Shown: positions 1 to 12,175, counted from the first letter of the stretch. The stretch: DNA of 64,000 bases from Shinisaurus crocodilurus (GCA_021292165.1 CM037879.1:281431772-281495771), one strand, 5' to 3'. Translations and numbers: made by a program. Notes: a model not told the origin generated them from the letters alone.

Positions 1-1971
<1,971 letters not shown>

Positions 1972-2065
1972 CAGATTGGAAGCAACCACACATACTGTAG
2001 CTCTTTCGTAGAAATAGAAATGTTATTTTTTATTTGTGTTAATAAAACATTAACATTAACTTGGT
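1972..2065 (+). other. KCNJ8: KCNJ8 3' UTR with polyadenylation signal
   Basis: AATAAA lies at 2041-2046, about 70 nt after the stop codon, giving a short 3' UTR. The end point is an estimate. A distal site further downstream cannot be excluded, but beyond about 2.28 kb the sequence is repeat-derived. Confidence 0.6.
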
Positions 2066-2281
2066 ATAAACATTTAATGGAACTGGGAGCTATTTATTAC
2101 ATGCAAACACAAGGTCAAAGCAAAAAGAGAGAGACCCTGTAACTTGAGCTGAGTTGTCATGGAGGTGGTCTACTAGTGTCTGGGCCATTCTAGACCACAG
2201 GTGGAGGCGCACGTGACTGCATGCGCCTCCATACTAAAACATTTCCTTCATGTAGAAAATTAGCATGCTAGGGCAAAAACT

Positions 2282-2640
2282 GGGGCCAGAACCGGGGCAG
2301 GCACATTTTCAGATCATCAAAAAGGAGGAAATGCATCACACAAAGAAAAGGACAAAAGAGGACACAAATTTGCAAACATTTACATATGCCAATTTATATG
2401 TATAGAAGCAAATTTAGAAATAATTACTATAATTTAAATAAGCTTGCAATACATCTCGCCCTAGTGGAGAGGAACTGTGTGACCAGGTGACCTGTGTCAG
2501 CCTGTTGTCCAGGTGGTAACCATTGATGGGCAGCAACTTCAAGGCCCCTGATATCCCTTCTTATGGTTCCTTAGCTATAAATCAGACAACCCTTCAAATA
2601 TAGCACTGCCCTGTGTAAAGTAGATCATGCAGCTGCCCTA
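2282..2640 (+). repeat. unclassified interspersed repeat, family E, copy 1
   Basis: This copy contains the family E landmarks: AAAGAGGACAC, an A/T-rich stretch with ATTTGCA..TATGC..AATTTATATGT, ACATCTCGCC.TAGTG, GATGGGCAGC.CTTCAAGGC and CAACCCTTCAAATA. The same order recurs at about 28.3 (inverted), 29.5, 35.2, 41.7 and 49.3 kb. I cannot name the family. It has no coding frame and no clear terminal repeats. Confidence 0.6.
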
Positions 2641-2732
2641 GCCAGGACCTTTCCTTTAATATGCCTTAGTTTCTATGTGGGAGGGATGCTGTGTAGGAAC
2701 ATTCAATTAATCTGAAATGGTGTAGTTTAGGC

Positions 2733-3039
2733 CAGCCTTCACCAACCTTCATAGATTTCACAGATCATAGAGTTGGAAGGGGCCTACAAGGCCATCGAGT
2801 CCAACCCCCTGCTCAATGCAGGAAACTAGAGAGGAGGAGTCTCCCATCCAAGTAATAACCAGGCCTGACCCTGCTTAGCTTTCCATGCTCAGACAAGCTG
2901 AGCCAGCATGAGCCACAGACCTTGTGCCCTCCAAATGTGTTGGACTACAACTCCCATCATTCCTAGCCTGCATGGCCATTGGCCAATGCTAGGCATTGCA
3001 GTCCAAGACATCTGGAGAGCCCTGGGTTGGGTAAGCCTG
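2733..3039. mobile_element. palindromic hAT-like MITE, split by a 5S-SINE
   Basis: The left end CAGCCTTCACCAACC and the right end, read on the other strand as CAGGCTTACCCAACC, form terminal inverted repeats. Inside is GGACTACAACTCCCATCATT with a degenerate inverted partner near 2990. A chimeric 5S-SINE interrupts the left arm at 2750-2918. An 8-bp TSD is no longer visible, so the hAT assignment rests on end similarity. Confidence 0.6.
2750..2918 (-). mobile_element. 5S rRNA-derived SINE with CR1 tail, copy 1
   Basis: On the minus strand the 5' part reads as a 5S rRNA promoter region (AGCTAAGCAGGGTCAGGCC, then TTACTTGGATGGGAGAC), followed by a tail matching CR1 LINE 3' ends (GAGCAGGGGGTTGGACTCGA, ending in CTATGA-type repeats). 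It is flanked by the 5-bp TSD ACCTT (2745-2749 and 2919-2923), showing insertion into the MITE around it. It is not a functional 5S rRNA gene, because the 3' third of 5S is absent. Confidence 0.85.
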
Positions 3040-3244
3040 TCCGCACTCTAGACTACAGACACGTCGGCGAGGACTAGGCGAGGACTAGGCCTCAGTGTAG
3101 TATTATAAATCAGGATGGCTTTCCACTTTATAAGTAGCTCAATTGCTGTGCTGGCTGCATCCCATCCTGGAAAAGAAATAAAAGATAACCTTGTCAGAGC
3201 TAGTCCTGTGGTCTAGAGAACCAGGATATCTGAACCACCTAGAA

Positions 3245-3379
3245 CAGTGTTCTCCAACCTTGGGTCCCCAGATGTTTTTGGCCTACAACTCCCAGCATGC
3301 CCCAGCCAGCGTAGCTGGCTGGGGCATGCTGGGAGTTGTAGGCCAAAAACATCTGGGGACCTGAGGTTGGAGAACACTG
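3245..3379. mobile_element. palindromic hAT MITE, family P, copy 1
   Basis: This is a near-perfect 135-bp inverted repeat with CAGTGTTCTCC at one end and GGAGAACACTG at the other, flanked by a perfect 8-bp TSD, ACCTAGAA (3237-3244 and 3380-3387). The CAGTG ends and 8-bp duplication fit the hAT superfamily. There is no coding capacity. Each arm carries CTACAACTCCCAGCATGCCC. Confidence 0.9.
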
Positions 3380-3489
3380 ACCTAGAACCTGGGAATCTGA
3401 AGGGCTGCCCTCTCCAATGTGAACCTGCCCATTTGCTGTGGTCATCATCAGAGGCCATGCTCTGAGTGACATCAGAGATTGGGAGGGGA

Positions 3490-3835
3490 GCAAATGGAGA
3501 ATAGGGCCTTTTCCTCAGTGGCGTCCAGATTGTGGAGTATCCCTTCCCTCAAGAATTTGCTTGACGACCCCTCTTTTTTTTTCTTTTCTGTGTTCATTTT
3601 TTGGTGCCAACTCAAATCTGTGTTGTTTCCATGAGCTTTTGGCAGGATGTCATTTGGAATTGTTTTTCATGCTATCTCTGTTTAATTCTACTGCTGCTTT
3701 ATCTATTTTATTTTATTGCTAATTTTAGTTCTGTTTATTTTTTAAAATGTTTTATTTTATTGTTGAACTGTATTTTTAAAGTCTAGTGGTTAGCCCCCTT
3801 GAAAATTATATTGTCAAATGGGAAAGAAGTGAGAA
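3490..3835 (+). mobile_element. LINE 3' end, probably L2-like
   Basis: The order GGGCCTTTTCCTCAGTGG, then CCAGATTGTGGA, a T-rich tract and an A/T-rich tail ending AAATAAGTA resembles the decayed C-terminal ORF2 plus 3' UTR of L2-type LINEs. No intact frame remains and the family assignment is tentative. Confidence 0.4.
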
Positions 3836-4028
3836 ATATTTTAGCTAAATAAGTACGTGTAAAGGCATAATCCACCCCCTTGGTGTATGGTATCTACTAA
3901 TAAACATACCACATGGCATGTAACAACCATGTTTAGAGATAGTTGTCTGTAGCATCCATGTCCTATTCAGACATTAGGTGCCCAGGGCTACTGAATTTGT
4001 GAAGGGACCAACTAGGCCCACCCCTCTG

Positions 4029-4420
4029 ACAAAAGAACATAAGAAGAGCCCTGCTGGATCAGACCAAGGGTCCATCTAGTCCAACATTCTGTTCACACAG
4101 TGGCCAAACAGCTGCCCATGGAATCCCACAAGCAGGACATGAGTACAACAGCACCATCCCACCCATGTTCCCCAGCAAGTGGGGTACCTAGGCATCCCCT
4201 TTTAAAGCTGTCCAAATTGGTGGCCATCACTACATCTTGTGGAAGCGAGTTCCATAGTTTAACTATGTGCGATGTGAAGAAGTCCTTCCTTTGATCTGTT
4301 CTGAGTCTGACCCTCCCACCAATCAGCTTCATGAGATGACCCCTTTGGGTTCTAATATTATGAGAGAGGGAGAAAAATGTCTCCCTATCCACTTTCTCCA
4401 CACCATGCATAATGGAGACG
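4029..4420 (-). mobile_element. CR1-type LINE 3' fragment
   Basis: The plus strand begins AAGAACATAAGAAGAGCC and GCTGGATCAGACCAAGGG, a sequence shared with at least six other places in the window. The minus-strand reading gives fragments such as FFTSHIVKLWNSLPQDVV, typical of the end of a LINE ORF2. It is truncated and broken. Confidence 0.75.
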
Positions 4421-4437
4421 GTGACACGTGTGCTGGT

Positions 4438-4897
4438 CATGTTCCCCAGCTGATGCATGATTGGCTCAATGTGAAGGAAGCTGCTTCTACACATGTGATT
4501 GGCTAGGGGGCTCCCATCCCTGTAAAGCGGGGGTGGGGGAATGTGACCTTCCCTGGCCTTTTTTGTGGCCCTCACTGCCACCACTGCCAAATTTGCTGTG
4601 GTGGCATTCCTCCCCCCCCAAAAAAAACCTTTGATTTTGCTTCCAAACAAGGTGTGTGGACTCCCATCATGCCTTGTTTGGAAGCTAAATTGCAGGGATT
4701 CTTTTGCCACCATGCTGCTGAATTTCAACGCCAAATTTGGCAGTACAGCACTGGGAGCCAGGGATGTGGCCCCTGGTGGGGACAATGCAACTGCCCCAAC
4801 CTCCAGATGTTGCCAACCCCTGATGTAGGGGGAACATGCACGCATTGAAGCAGCTCCCTTCAGACTGAGCCAATCACAGACTCAGCTGTGGAACATT
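4438..4897. mobile_element. element with about 50-bp inverted arms, unclassified
   Basis: The arm at 4438-4487 (CATGTTCCCCAGCTG, ATTGGCTCA, GAAGCTGCTTC) recurs inverted at 4847-4897. The interior, about 360 bp, is not recognised and contains an A run near 4620. The TSD was not determined. The unlabelled stretch to about 5040 shows nothing further. Confidence 0.45.
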
Positions 4898-5041
4898 GCC
4901 AGCATGCATGTCATCGTCAAGGGGGCGAGGCTGGCCCTGCATGTTCCCATTGGCTCCTTCCCATGCTCAGTAATGAGTGCCTGAGTAGGGCTCGAGTTTC
5001 ATGCTCAGGTCGATTTTACCATGCCCCTGCAGGGATCAGAC

Positions 5042-5293
5042 GAGCCACTGTGGCATAGTGGTGAGAGTGTTGGACTGGAAGTGGAGAGATCTGAGTTCTA
5101 GTCCCCACTTGGCCACGAAACTCACTGGGTGACTTTGGGCCAGTCACTGACTCTCAGCCTAACCTACCTCACAGGGTTGTTGTGAGGATAAAATGATGAA
5201 GGAGGAGGAGGAGGAGGAGGAGGAGGAGGGTAAGCTGCCTTGGGTTCCTTGCAGGAAAAATGGTGGGATATAAATTAAATAATAAATAAATAA
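5042..5293 (+). mobile_element. Sauria SINE (tRNA-derived), copy 1
   Basis: The tRNA-like head has an A-box region (GTGGCATAGTGGTGAGAG) and a B-box-like GAGTTCTAGTCC. The body is CTCACTGGGTGACTTTGGGC and CTCACAGGGTTGTTGTGAGG, and the tail is TGGGATATAAAT..AATAAATAAATAA. An expanded GGA repeat lies at about 5197-5228. Head, body and tail match the squamate-wide Sauria SINE. Confidence 0.9.
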
Positions 5294-5566
5294 GAGAGGT
5301 GAGGTGAAATTTGCTTTGCTGCGATGTAAGCCTCCACAGATAACTAGCTCCCTGTCCCACTGCATGGCTGCTTGCAGTATGTGGTGAGTTTACCACCAGA
5401 TACCACATGGGTGTAGCCATCCAAATCATTTTTTAATGTTTTTTTAAAAATGTACCTGGGAGAACTATATTAAGAATCTCAGCATATCTTCTGTAGGACT
5501 ACTAGTTGTCCTGCTTCACAAAGATGACATTTTTCAATAAAGTTCCTCCACCCACCCCACACACAC

Positions 5567-5601
5567 TTTCTTTCTTTCTTTCTTTCTTTCTTCCTTTCTT
5601 T
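5567..5601. repeat. (TTTC)n microsatellite
   Basis: Tandem CTTT/TTTC units, slightly imperfect. The flanking 5300-5930 shows no recognised gene or element. Confidence 0.9.
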
Positions 5602-5933
5602 GTTGTGGTGTGTGTTTGAGGCTAAGGGCACGAAACTTGGCCTATGCTTATCTCTGTCCGGTGGATATATGGTACTGTGGAATCAGAGGGATCTGGGCTT
5701 ATATGTGTGCAAAAGACGATAACAAGAAGCACTTGCTTCTCTGTAACATGCCTCCCCTGCCATTCTTTTCCTGTTTTTTGGAAGTGGAAAGACAACAACC
5801 CTTGTCCTTTAAACAAAAATTAAAAACAGAGAATTTATTGGTTTCCTTTCACTTCTTTTAGTTCCCTTTGTTTAAGTTCCTTAAGGTTCTGGCTGCCTGG
5901 TTTGTATTTATAACCAGGCATGGTGGCCTCTCC

Positions 5934-6690
5934 CAGGGATGGGGACTCGGACTCAAGGACTCGACTCGTGAGTCGGACTGAGTCCCCCCTCTGACTTGAG
6001 TCTGACTTGAGTCCCAATATTTTTCATGGGACTCGAGACTTGACTCGGGACTCGAGACCAAGGACTCGTCAACATCCCTGGACCATGCCAGGAGTGGAGA
6101 GGAGCGCGATCACCGGTGAAGCGAGGCATGGAAGCGAGGCGCGCCGCTGCTCGGCCACTATGGACAGCTAGCAGGAGCGCAGCCCCAACAATGTGTTGAG
6201 ATTTATTTTGATTGATGTGTTGTTGTGGGGGGTTAGGGTTAGGGTCAGACATTTTGGGTTTGGCTGCCTCTGCCTGCCTGTTTGGGGTTCCCAGCCTCCT
6301 CTGCCTGCCTGGTCTCTTCTTGACCAGTTCCACAGTTTGAATTGTCCAAGACAAAGGCCTGTGCCTGCCTGCTTTGGGGTTCCCTGCCTCCTCTGCCTGC
6401 CTGGTTATTTTGGGTTTGTCTGCCTGGTCTGTTCTTGCCAAAATCAGTGGCAGAGTTTTGAAATAAAAAGGCACACTTGTGACTAGAATTTATTTAAGCC
6501 ACACATCTGAAATAGCCTTATTTTGTTGGGGGAAAACCCCATTGATTTTAATAGGGACTCGTGGAGTCAAGTTTTGGGAGTGACTCGGGACTTCGGGACT
6601 CGTGAGTCACCATTTTGGACCAAGGACTCGGACTCAAGACTCAGGTCCAAAGACTTGTGACTCGAGACCAAGGACTCTTCAACATCCCTG
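5934..6690 (+). mobile_element. hAT MITE, GACTCG-rich family, copy 1
   Basis: The element begins CAGGGATG and ends CATCCCTG, and is flanked by GCCTCTCC (5926-5933) and GCCTCTCT (6691-6698), a 7/8 match to an 8-bp TSD. Both ends are built of degenerate GACTCG/GACTCGAG repeats. The interior carries a region rich in CTGCCTGCCTG and an A/T-rich block. A further CATCCCTG at 6073-6080 closes a 147-bp subunit. About 110 bp at 6081-6190, GC-rich, is absent from copy 3. There is no transposase frame. Copies 2 and 3 are at 9063 (inverted) and 38403. Confidence 0.9.
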
Positions 6691-6699
6691 GCCTCTCTT

Positions 6700-7766
6700 C
6701 ACTCCCCAGTAACAGCAAACTCAAGTGATTGACTGCTGACAGAAACAGAGTCCAAAGGGGGCCATATAAGAAAAAAGAAGGAAGTATCAGCATGCTAAGG
6801 GGAACACTAAAGTTTGCAGAAGTACAAAAAAAATCTTTTTTTTTTAAAAAAAGAAAGACGGGGGTGGGTGGGTGAGAAGGCCCAAATTACCAAATGAGGG
6901 CTGAAGCGTGCTCAATAACCACAGTATGTTGACCATCATTTGGAAAAGAAACACCAAAAAAATGGAGTGGAGGGTGGAATGGAGTATATTAGAGGAGTGC
7001 CGGCTGGTTGGCTGGCATCAACATCCCTGTTTAGAGTTTGACAAAGCTGTCTGTTTCGTTTTCTACAACGTTCATGGTTTTTTTCAAGCACACGTTCATC
7101 CCATCCTGTTTCTTCATCAGCTTGTGAATGTTTTCGTTTTTTAAGTCAGCATGAACATCCACATACATTTTAATGTGCACTTTCATATGCACACAAAAAT
7201 GTGTATGCGTTTTTGAATGCGATTTCCCCAAATATGTGCATTTTTGCAATATCTGCCTTTTTATACACCTAATTTTCCCTGATACACACATTCTCATAGA
7301 CAATTTCCTCTAATGTATGCATTTTTTTAGACTTTTTTTAAATCAGAGAACTGCATTGCCTGGACCAGTAGCTCCTGTTGGAGCTTTGTTTCCCCTGTTC
7401 TAACATTGCTTCTGACTGTCTCCAACCAATTATACAAAATCTGGACACTCCATATAGATATGCAGAAAGAGGGAAATAAGTATTCATGCACATTCTCGAG
7501 CATGATCTGCACTGTGGTGGCTTTTTCTTCATCATCATCTTTTGCTTCTGCTGCTTCTTCGGAAAGGGCTTGTAGCCTGGGCCCATTTCCCTCTCTCCCC
7601 TTGCTTGGGACCTGATTGTGGTCTTTTTTTGCATCCAGGGCAACAGTATTCACTGACCAGTTGTGAGGACAGTCTATAAAATATGTCATTCATCAAAAGG
7701 GGGAGACGGGTAGCTAAGTTATGAAAGGGCTCCTGGGTTAAAAACAGGCCTTTCAAGGTATGATAC
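6700..7766. other. stretch without recognised genes
   Basis: Unique-looking sequence with an A/T run at 6830-6855. From 7140 to 7325 there is a pyrimidine-skewed tract with repeated ATGTGCA/ACACAT words. Open frames here are not supported by any family I recognise. Confidence 0.5.
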
Positions 7767-7890
7767 AGAATCACAGATTTTTAGAGTTGGAAGGGATCTA
7801 ATCCTACCCCCTGCTCAATGCCAGAATTTTGCAAATAAAGCATCCCTAGTGTATGGCCATCCAGCCTCTACTCAGAGGCAGTGTTAGGGG
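7767..7890 (-). mobile_element. CR1 LINE 3' end fragment
   Basis: AGAATCACAG, TTAGAGTTGGAAGGGATC, CCCCCTGCTCAATGC and AAGCATCCCTAG are the minus-strand image of the CR1 3' end seen intact near 36.8 kb. Confidence 0.7.
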
Positions 7891-8233
7891 GCAGCCCACT
7901 AAGGCTGGAGCCCCGAATCTTTCATGTGGAGCCCCGAATCTCCTGGGAGGCCATCTGCCCCACCACCCTGCTGTCCATGGGCACTTGCTGAAATAAAGGA
8001 ACAGAGGCTCCTGAGGATCTCTGTTGCATCTGATCCCCCTGGATTAGTTGGCTTTTGGCCCACATGTGCTTCACCTCCTGCTGCCCCCCCCACCCCGAAT
8101 CTTTCTGCCTGAGGATTTTTTTTCTGAAATCAGCTGCCCTCCTCTCCCCTGTCCATACATCCCTTTTTACAAATAGGGGTGTCCTTAGGAGACAGGGCCC
8201 TTTAAAGACACACACACGAGAGAGACTTTAGAG

Positions 8234-8574
8234 CAGTGGTTCTTAACCTTTTTGGTGTCACACCTCCCTTGTGAAAAATCTTATGAGCCATGCCTCCCAT
8301 GTGTTAACGGCCCAAAATTTAGGCTTAGGCAGGACGAGTTTGCATTTTTTAGTTTATGCTCTGTCTCTAGACTAAAAAAAAAAGGCATATTCAATTAAAT
8401 GAACCGCGTAGCTCCCAGGATTAGTAGAAAGAAATAAAGTTGGGCCAACCGCCAAGCTGCACTGCTATGTACTTGTAAAATAAACAATTTATAGTTGAGG
8501 GGCTACTCACGCCTCCCCTGGAGTCAGTCCAAACCTCCCCTGGGGAGGCATACCCCACAGGTTAAGAACCCCTG
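8234..8574. mobile_element. non-autonomous hAT element inserted in repeat F
   Basis: The left end CAGTGGTTCTTAACC and right end GGTTAAGAACCCCTG are inverted repeats. The flanks CTTTAGAG (8226-8233) and CTTTACAG (8575-8582) match at 7/8, a slightly decayed hAT TSD. The inverted repeat F copy at 50.8 kb has the uninterrupted sequence. There is no transposase frame. Confidence 0.88.
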
Positions 8575-8604
8575 CTTTACAGCATATGTAAATTAGCATA
8601 TGCA

Positions 8605-8750
8605 CAGGGCTTTTTTTCTGGTGGAACTCACCGGAACTGACTTCCAGCACCTTTTCTTCTATTAATTGCATTACAATTTAATCGCCATCTACTCCCGAGG
8701 AAATGTAATCCAAGAGTTCCGGTACCCTTTTCTCCAGAAAAAAAGCACTG
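8605..8750. mobile_element. hAT MITE inserted in repeat F
   Basis: Ends CAGGGCTTTTTTTCTGG and CCAGAAAAAAAGCACTG are flanked by the perfect 8-bp TSD CATATGCA (8597-8604 and 8751-8758). It is 146 bp long with no coding content. Confidence 0.9.
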
Positions 8751-9062
8751 CATATGCATATGTGTGCATTCCCCCCACCACCACCCCGTGTGCCTGAGCC
8801 CCAGAACCTTTCGGTACCTAGCACCACCTCTGCCTCTACACATCCAGCAAAAGAGGGCCCTCCACAGCCCAAGGTAGTCTGTTCACGTCGTCAAATTATT
8901 CTTACTATTAGGAAGTTTCTCCTAAAGTTCCTGTGAAGTTCCTCACTTTTAAAGAAGGCAAAAATCCACGTTCTGTTTGTAAACCTAAATCATAAGCAGG
9001 GCCCGGGCCTCACATTCACAGACTTTTTTTTTGACATTATCTCCAAATGAGGTTATACATAC

Positions 9063-9739
9063 CAGGGATGTTGAAGAGTCCTTGGTCTTGAGTCACGAGT
9101 CGAGTCACGAGTCTTTGGACCCGAGTCTCGAGTCCGAGTCCAAGTCCTTGGTCCAAAATGGTGACTCACGAGTCCCGGTCACTCCCAAAGCTGACTCACG
9201 AGTCCCTATTAAAATCAATGGGGTTCTTCCCCAACAAAATAAGGCTACTTCAGATGTGTGGCTTAAATAATTCTAGGCACAAGTGTGCCTTTTTATCTCA
9301 AAACTCTGCCACTGATTTTGACAAGAAAGACCAGGCAGACAAACCCAAAATAACCAGGCAGGCAGAGGAGGCGGGGAACCCCAACCAGGCAGGCAGAGGC
9401 ATTGTCTTGGACAATTCAAACTGTGGAACTGGTTAAGAAGAGACAGGCCAGGCAGAGGAGGCTGGGAACCCCAACAGCAGCAGAGCAGCCAAACCCAAAA
9501 TGTCTGAAAGGTGCATTAGGAAAATGATTTTAAAAAATAAACTTGGATTGTTACTGCAACTGGGTCCAGGCAGCACCTGCAGGGTGCATCAAGCAGGGAT
9601 GTTGACGAGTCCTTGGTCTCGAGTCCCGAGTCGAGTCTCGAGTCCATTAAAAATATTGGGACTCGAGTCCGAGTCGAGTCCGAGGGGGGACTCAGTCCGA
9701 CTCACGAGTCGAGTCCTCGAGTCTGAGTCCCCATCCCTG
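9063..9739 (-). mobile_element. hAT MITE, GACTCG-rich family, copy 2
   Basis: This copy is inverted relative to copy 1. CAGGGATG (9063-9070) and CATCCCTG (9732-9739) are flanked by a perfect 8-bp TSD, ATACATAC (9055-9062 and 9740-9747). An internal CAGGGATG at 9594-9601 again delimits a 146-bp terminal subunit. There is no coding capacity. Confidence 0.93.
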
Positions 9740-9747
9740 ATACATAC

Positions 9748-10385
9748 AGACAAAGAGATACACTGGCAGGATTGAAAGAAGAAGATGCGGTGTGGATAGC
9801 ACATTTATATTGTAGGACATTGACATCTGTGGTGGAACATTTAAAGCAGAATTAAGTCTATTGATTATGAGTGACACATTGCTATCATTCACCTGCCACC
9901 AGGGAGGGGGAAAGGGGAACACCAGGAAGGGGGCCTCCCATGCCTGGGCGTGCACGTGAAAAGGGTAATAGGGACTTGAGCAACCAAAGGGGAGACGGGC
10001 AGCAGCTCTGTTCAGGGGTCCTAAAAAGAAGGTCTAGTCATCTTCCTAAAGCACAACCAAGATTTATTTTAGAACAAATAATCAATAGGGAAACTTAAGG
10101 AAAGGAATTGGAGAAGAGGCAAAAAGCAAATAAAAGCCTAGGTAGGGCTTGCCCAGCTGCAATCTTCCCTTTCAAAGTCCGCTCAGTCTTCACTGGCCCT
10201 AACCCAGAGGCTCAGCTGCACCAGGCCTCAGGCTCCGGCCTTTAATCTCCCCACATCTGTTCCTCACTTTCTAGACTAGAGTGAGAGCAATCGATGTAGC
10301 TTGGAGTTGTGTCCCAAATCTTCTTCTACCTCACAATGGGAAAATATCAAGTATTATCCATAAGCCTAACTAATTTAATTTAGAG
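9748..10385. other. stretch without recognised genes
   Basis: No exon, RNA gene or named repeat seen. Confidence 0.5.
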
Positions 10386-10635
10386 TGCAATCATAAACCT
10401 TTCTGCTCAGAAGTAAGTCCCATCAAGTTCAGTAGACCTCAGGGCCGGTGCTACCATTAGGCCAACTAGGCAGCTGCCTAGGGCGCAGGACTAAAGGGGG
10501 CACCAGAAACGCCTTGAAAAAAAATACAGCGCTCTCAAGTGGGAAGGGGGGGCGCTAAATATCTGATCTTGCCTAGGGCACCAAACTGCCTTGCACCGGT
10601 CCTGGTAGACCTTACAATGGGATGCATGCAATCAT
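10386..10635 (+). repeat. repeat G copy split by a hAT MITE
   Basis: GCAATCATAAACC and CTCAGAAGTAAGTCCCATCA are the start of the short family G (GCAATCCTATGCATGTTTACTCAGAAGTAAGT-like, given here in two parts). It is interrupted at 10440-10604 and resumes with ACAATGGGATGCATGCAATCATG. Confidence 0.5.
10440..10604. mobile_element. hAT MITE, family R, short copy
   Basis: CAGGGCCGGTGC at the left and GCACCGGTCCTG at the right form the terminal inverted repeats. The perfect 8-bp TSD GTAGACCT lies at 10432-10439 and 10605-10612. It is 165 bp. A 1346-bp copy with the same ends is at 46640-47985. Confidence 0.93.
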
Positions 10636-11215
10636 GAGTGAGACCATATTAGTAGTTCAGAGTAAGAATATTAGCATTTCATTTGAATTTACCTACAGTC
10701 TCCAGATTTGTAATGAGTCTGTCATTGAACAACATTATAGAATCAGTGTCTTCTTTGTTATTGTTGATGCCATTATGTCGGGTCTTAGAAGGTGGTTTGA
10801 ATCTCGCAATGTAATTTGTAACCTGTTTGGGTTTCGTTGGCAATTGAATAGCCTGAGTAGTGAACATCTATCAGCAAAACAATTCCAAAGGAAGTACACC
10901 AGAGAATTATCAGCCTATCTGTATGATGAGGTCCTTTTCCTCAAGCGGATACATTCCATGAACTTTAAACTGGATTGTAAGCCAAAGGAATTGCTTCAAG
11001 GAATACTAAAACTTGTACTTGCTGACCAGTATGTTTCCTAATGTCACCGTTGCATTGAAGATTTTTTTCAGACTATCGTACCTGCATCAGTAGCTTCAGG
11101 TGACCGGTCTTTCAATGTGCTGAAGCAGGTCAAGAATTACTACCATTCAAGATCTATGGGACAAGATCGTTTGCATGGCCATGCTATGTTTAACATAAAA
11201 TGTGACATTAGATGA
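10622..11215 (+). pseudogene. decayed hAT-family transposase (C-terminal part)
   Basis: The frame from 10622 reads through segments typical of vertebrate hAT transposases of the ZMYM/TTF-zinc-finger type, such as DAIMSGLRRWFESRNVICNL and VLFLKRIHSMNFKLDCKPKE. After one in-frame TAA (11039-11041) the same frame continues with VASGDRSFNVLKQVKNYY and SMGQDRLHGHAMFNIKCDIR, matching the hAT C-terminal dimerisation domain, to TGA at 11213-11215. The N-terminal zinc finger and the first catalytic residues are not seen. The single stop and missing 5' part make it a fossil. It may be the remnant of an autonomous partner for one of the hAT MITE families here, but no shared ends prove that. Confidence 0.8.
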
Positions 11216-11475
11216 AAACTATTTTTTTCCACACTAATTGGTAAATTTGCACAGAAAAAAAGCTAGAAAAGCACTTGTTAAATAAAAAAGGAACATTACA
11301 GATTATTGCATTGCATCTTTTTTGTGTTAGCATTAATTTGTTAATTGTAAACATTTAACATTTAACAATTTTTGTAACCCTGTTTTGGCATTTCTTCATT
11401 TTTTAATGTAACAGGAGGGCCTCAATAAATGGAAGTGGTCCGGGCCTCTTTCGATCTCTGAGAGGGCCTGATCAT
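11216..11475 (+). other. probable 3' untranslated part of the hAT fossil
   Basis: An A/T-rich tract follows the transposase stop and ends with CCGGGCCTCTTTCGATCTC and AGAGGGCCTG, a GC-rich inverted motif that could be the element's terminus. The matching 5' end was not found. Confidence 0.35.
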
Positions 11476-11787
11476 AAGCAGTTTTATTGATGAGCAAGCA
11501 AACATAACTAAAGAGGAAAATGAAAGTAAAACACAAGAACAGTCTGAAGGTCAAGTCTTTGGGTGCTTCCAGACAGAGGGCTCCTAGTGCTACCAATCAG
11601 AAGGCATTGTGCAGCTGTTCCAGCTTTTCTTTCTTATATCTGCAGTAAGAGAAAAGATGGAAGGAGTGGTGGGAGAACATGCTGCAGGATTATGAGTTGA
11701 AGAAGATGATAACATCACAACAAAAGGTTTGCCTGGAAGCACCCTTTACCTCCAACTAAATATAGTGAAGACATAAAATTTAACTAC

Positions 11788-12031
11788 ATTTATTTATTTA
11801 TTATATTTATATCCCACCTTTTTTCCTGCAAGGAATCCAAGGTGGCTTACATAATCCCCCTCCCCTCTCCCCTCTTATCCTCACAACAACCCTGGGAGGT
11901 AGGTTAGGCTGAGAGTCAGTGACTGGCCCAAAGTCACCCAGTGAGCTTCATGGCCAAGCGGGGACTAGAATCCGGATCTTCTGGGTCCCAGTCCAACACT
12001 CTAGTCTAAACACTATGCCACGCTGGCTCTC
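11788..12031 (-). mobile_element. Sauria SINE, copy 2
   Basis: The inverted tail (TTTATTTATTATATTTATAT) leads into CCTCACAACAACCCTGGGAG, the GACTTTGGG complement and a tRNA-like head ending in CACTATGCCACGCTGGCTCT. Nearly full length. Confidence 0.9.
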
Positions 12032-12175
12032 CAACTTTATCATTTCCTATTACCACAGTATTCCCCCAAATCTGCTTCCTTGCCATTTCCACTCATTAGG
12101 ATTAGCCCTGCCCCCTCGAGCAAGAGAGAACAAGGCTGCTCCAGCTTGACGTGACAGATAATTGATAAGACAGTG

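Larger units (their letters stand above)
7878..8836 (+). repeat. interspersed repeat F, copy 1, with two hAT insertions
   Basis: The segments 7878-8233, 8575-8604 and 8759-8836 together match the inverted copy at 50718-51205. Landmarks are GGAGGCCATCTGCC, CTTCACCTCCTGCTGCC, ACAAATAGGGGTGTCC, GACTTTAGAGCATATGTAAA and GTACCTAGCACC. Two hAT elements interrupt it, at 8234-8574 and 8605-8750. The family is unclassified and has no coding frame. Confidence 0.75.

Noticed and set aside
2840..2884. 5S rRNA gene
   Set aside because: Only the internal promoter part of 5S is present and it continues into a CR1 tail. All six similar loci are SINEs.
4093..4845. 250-codon minus-strand frame
   Set aside because: Part is the LINE ORF2 end and part the inverted-arm element. 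The join is accidental.
6230..6245. Telomere-like GGTTAGGGTTAGGGT
   Set aside because: Only two to three units, inside a hAT MITE, with no array.
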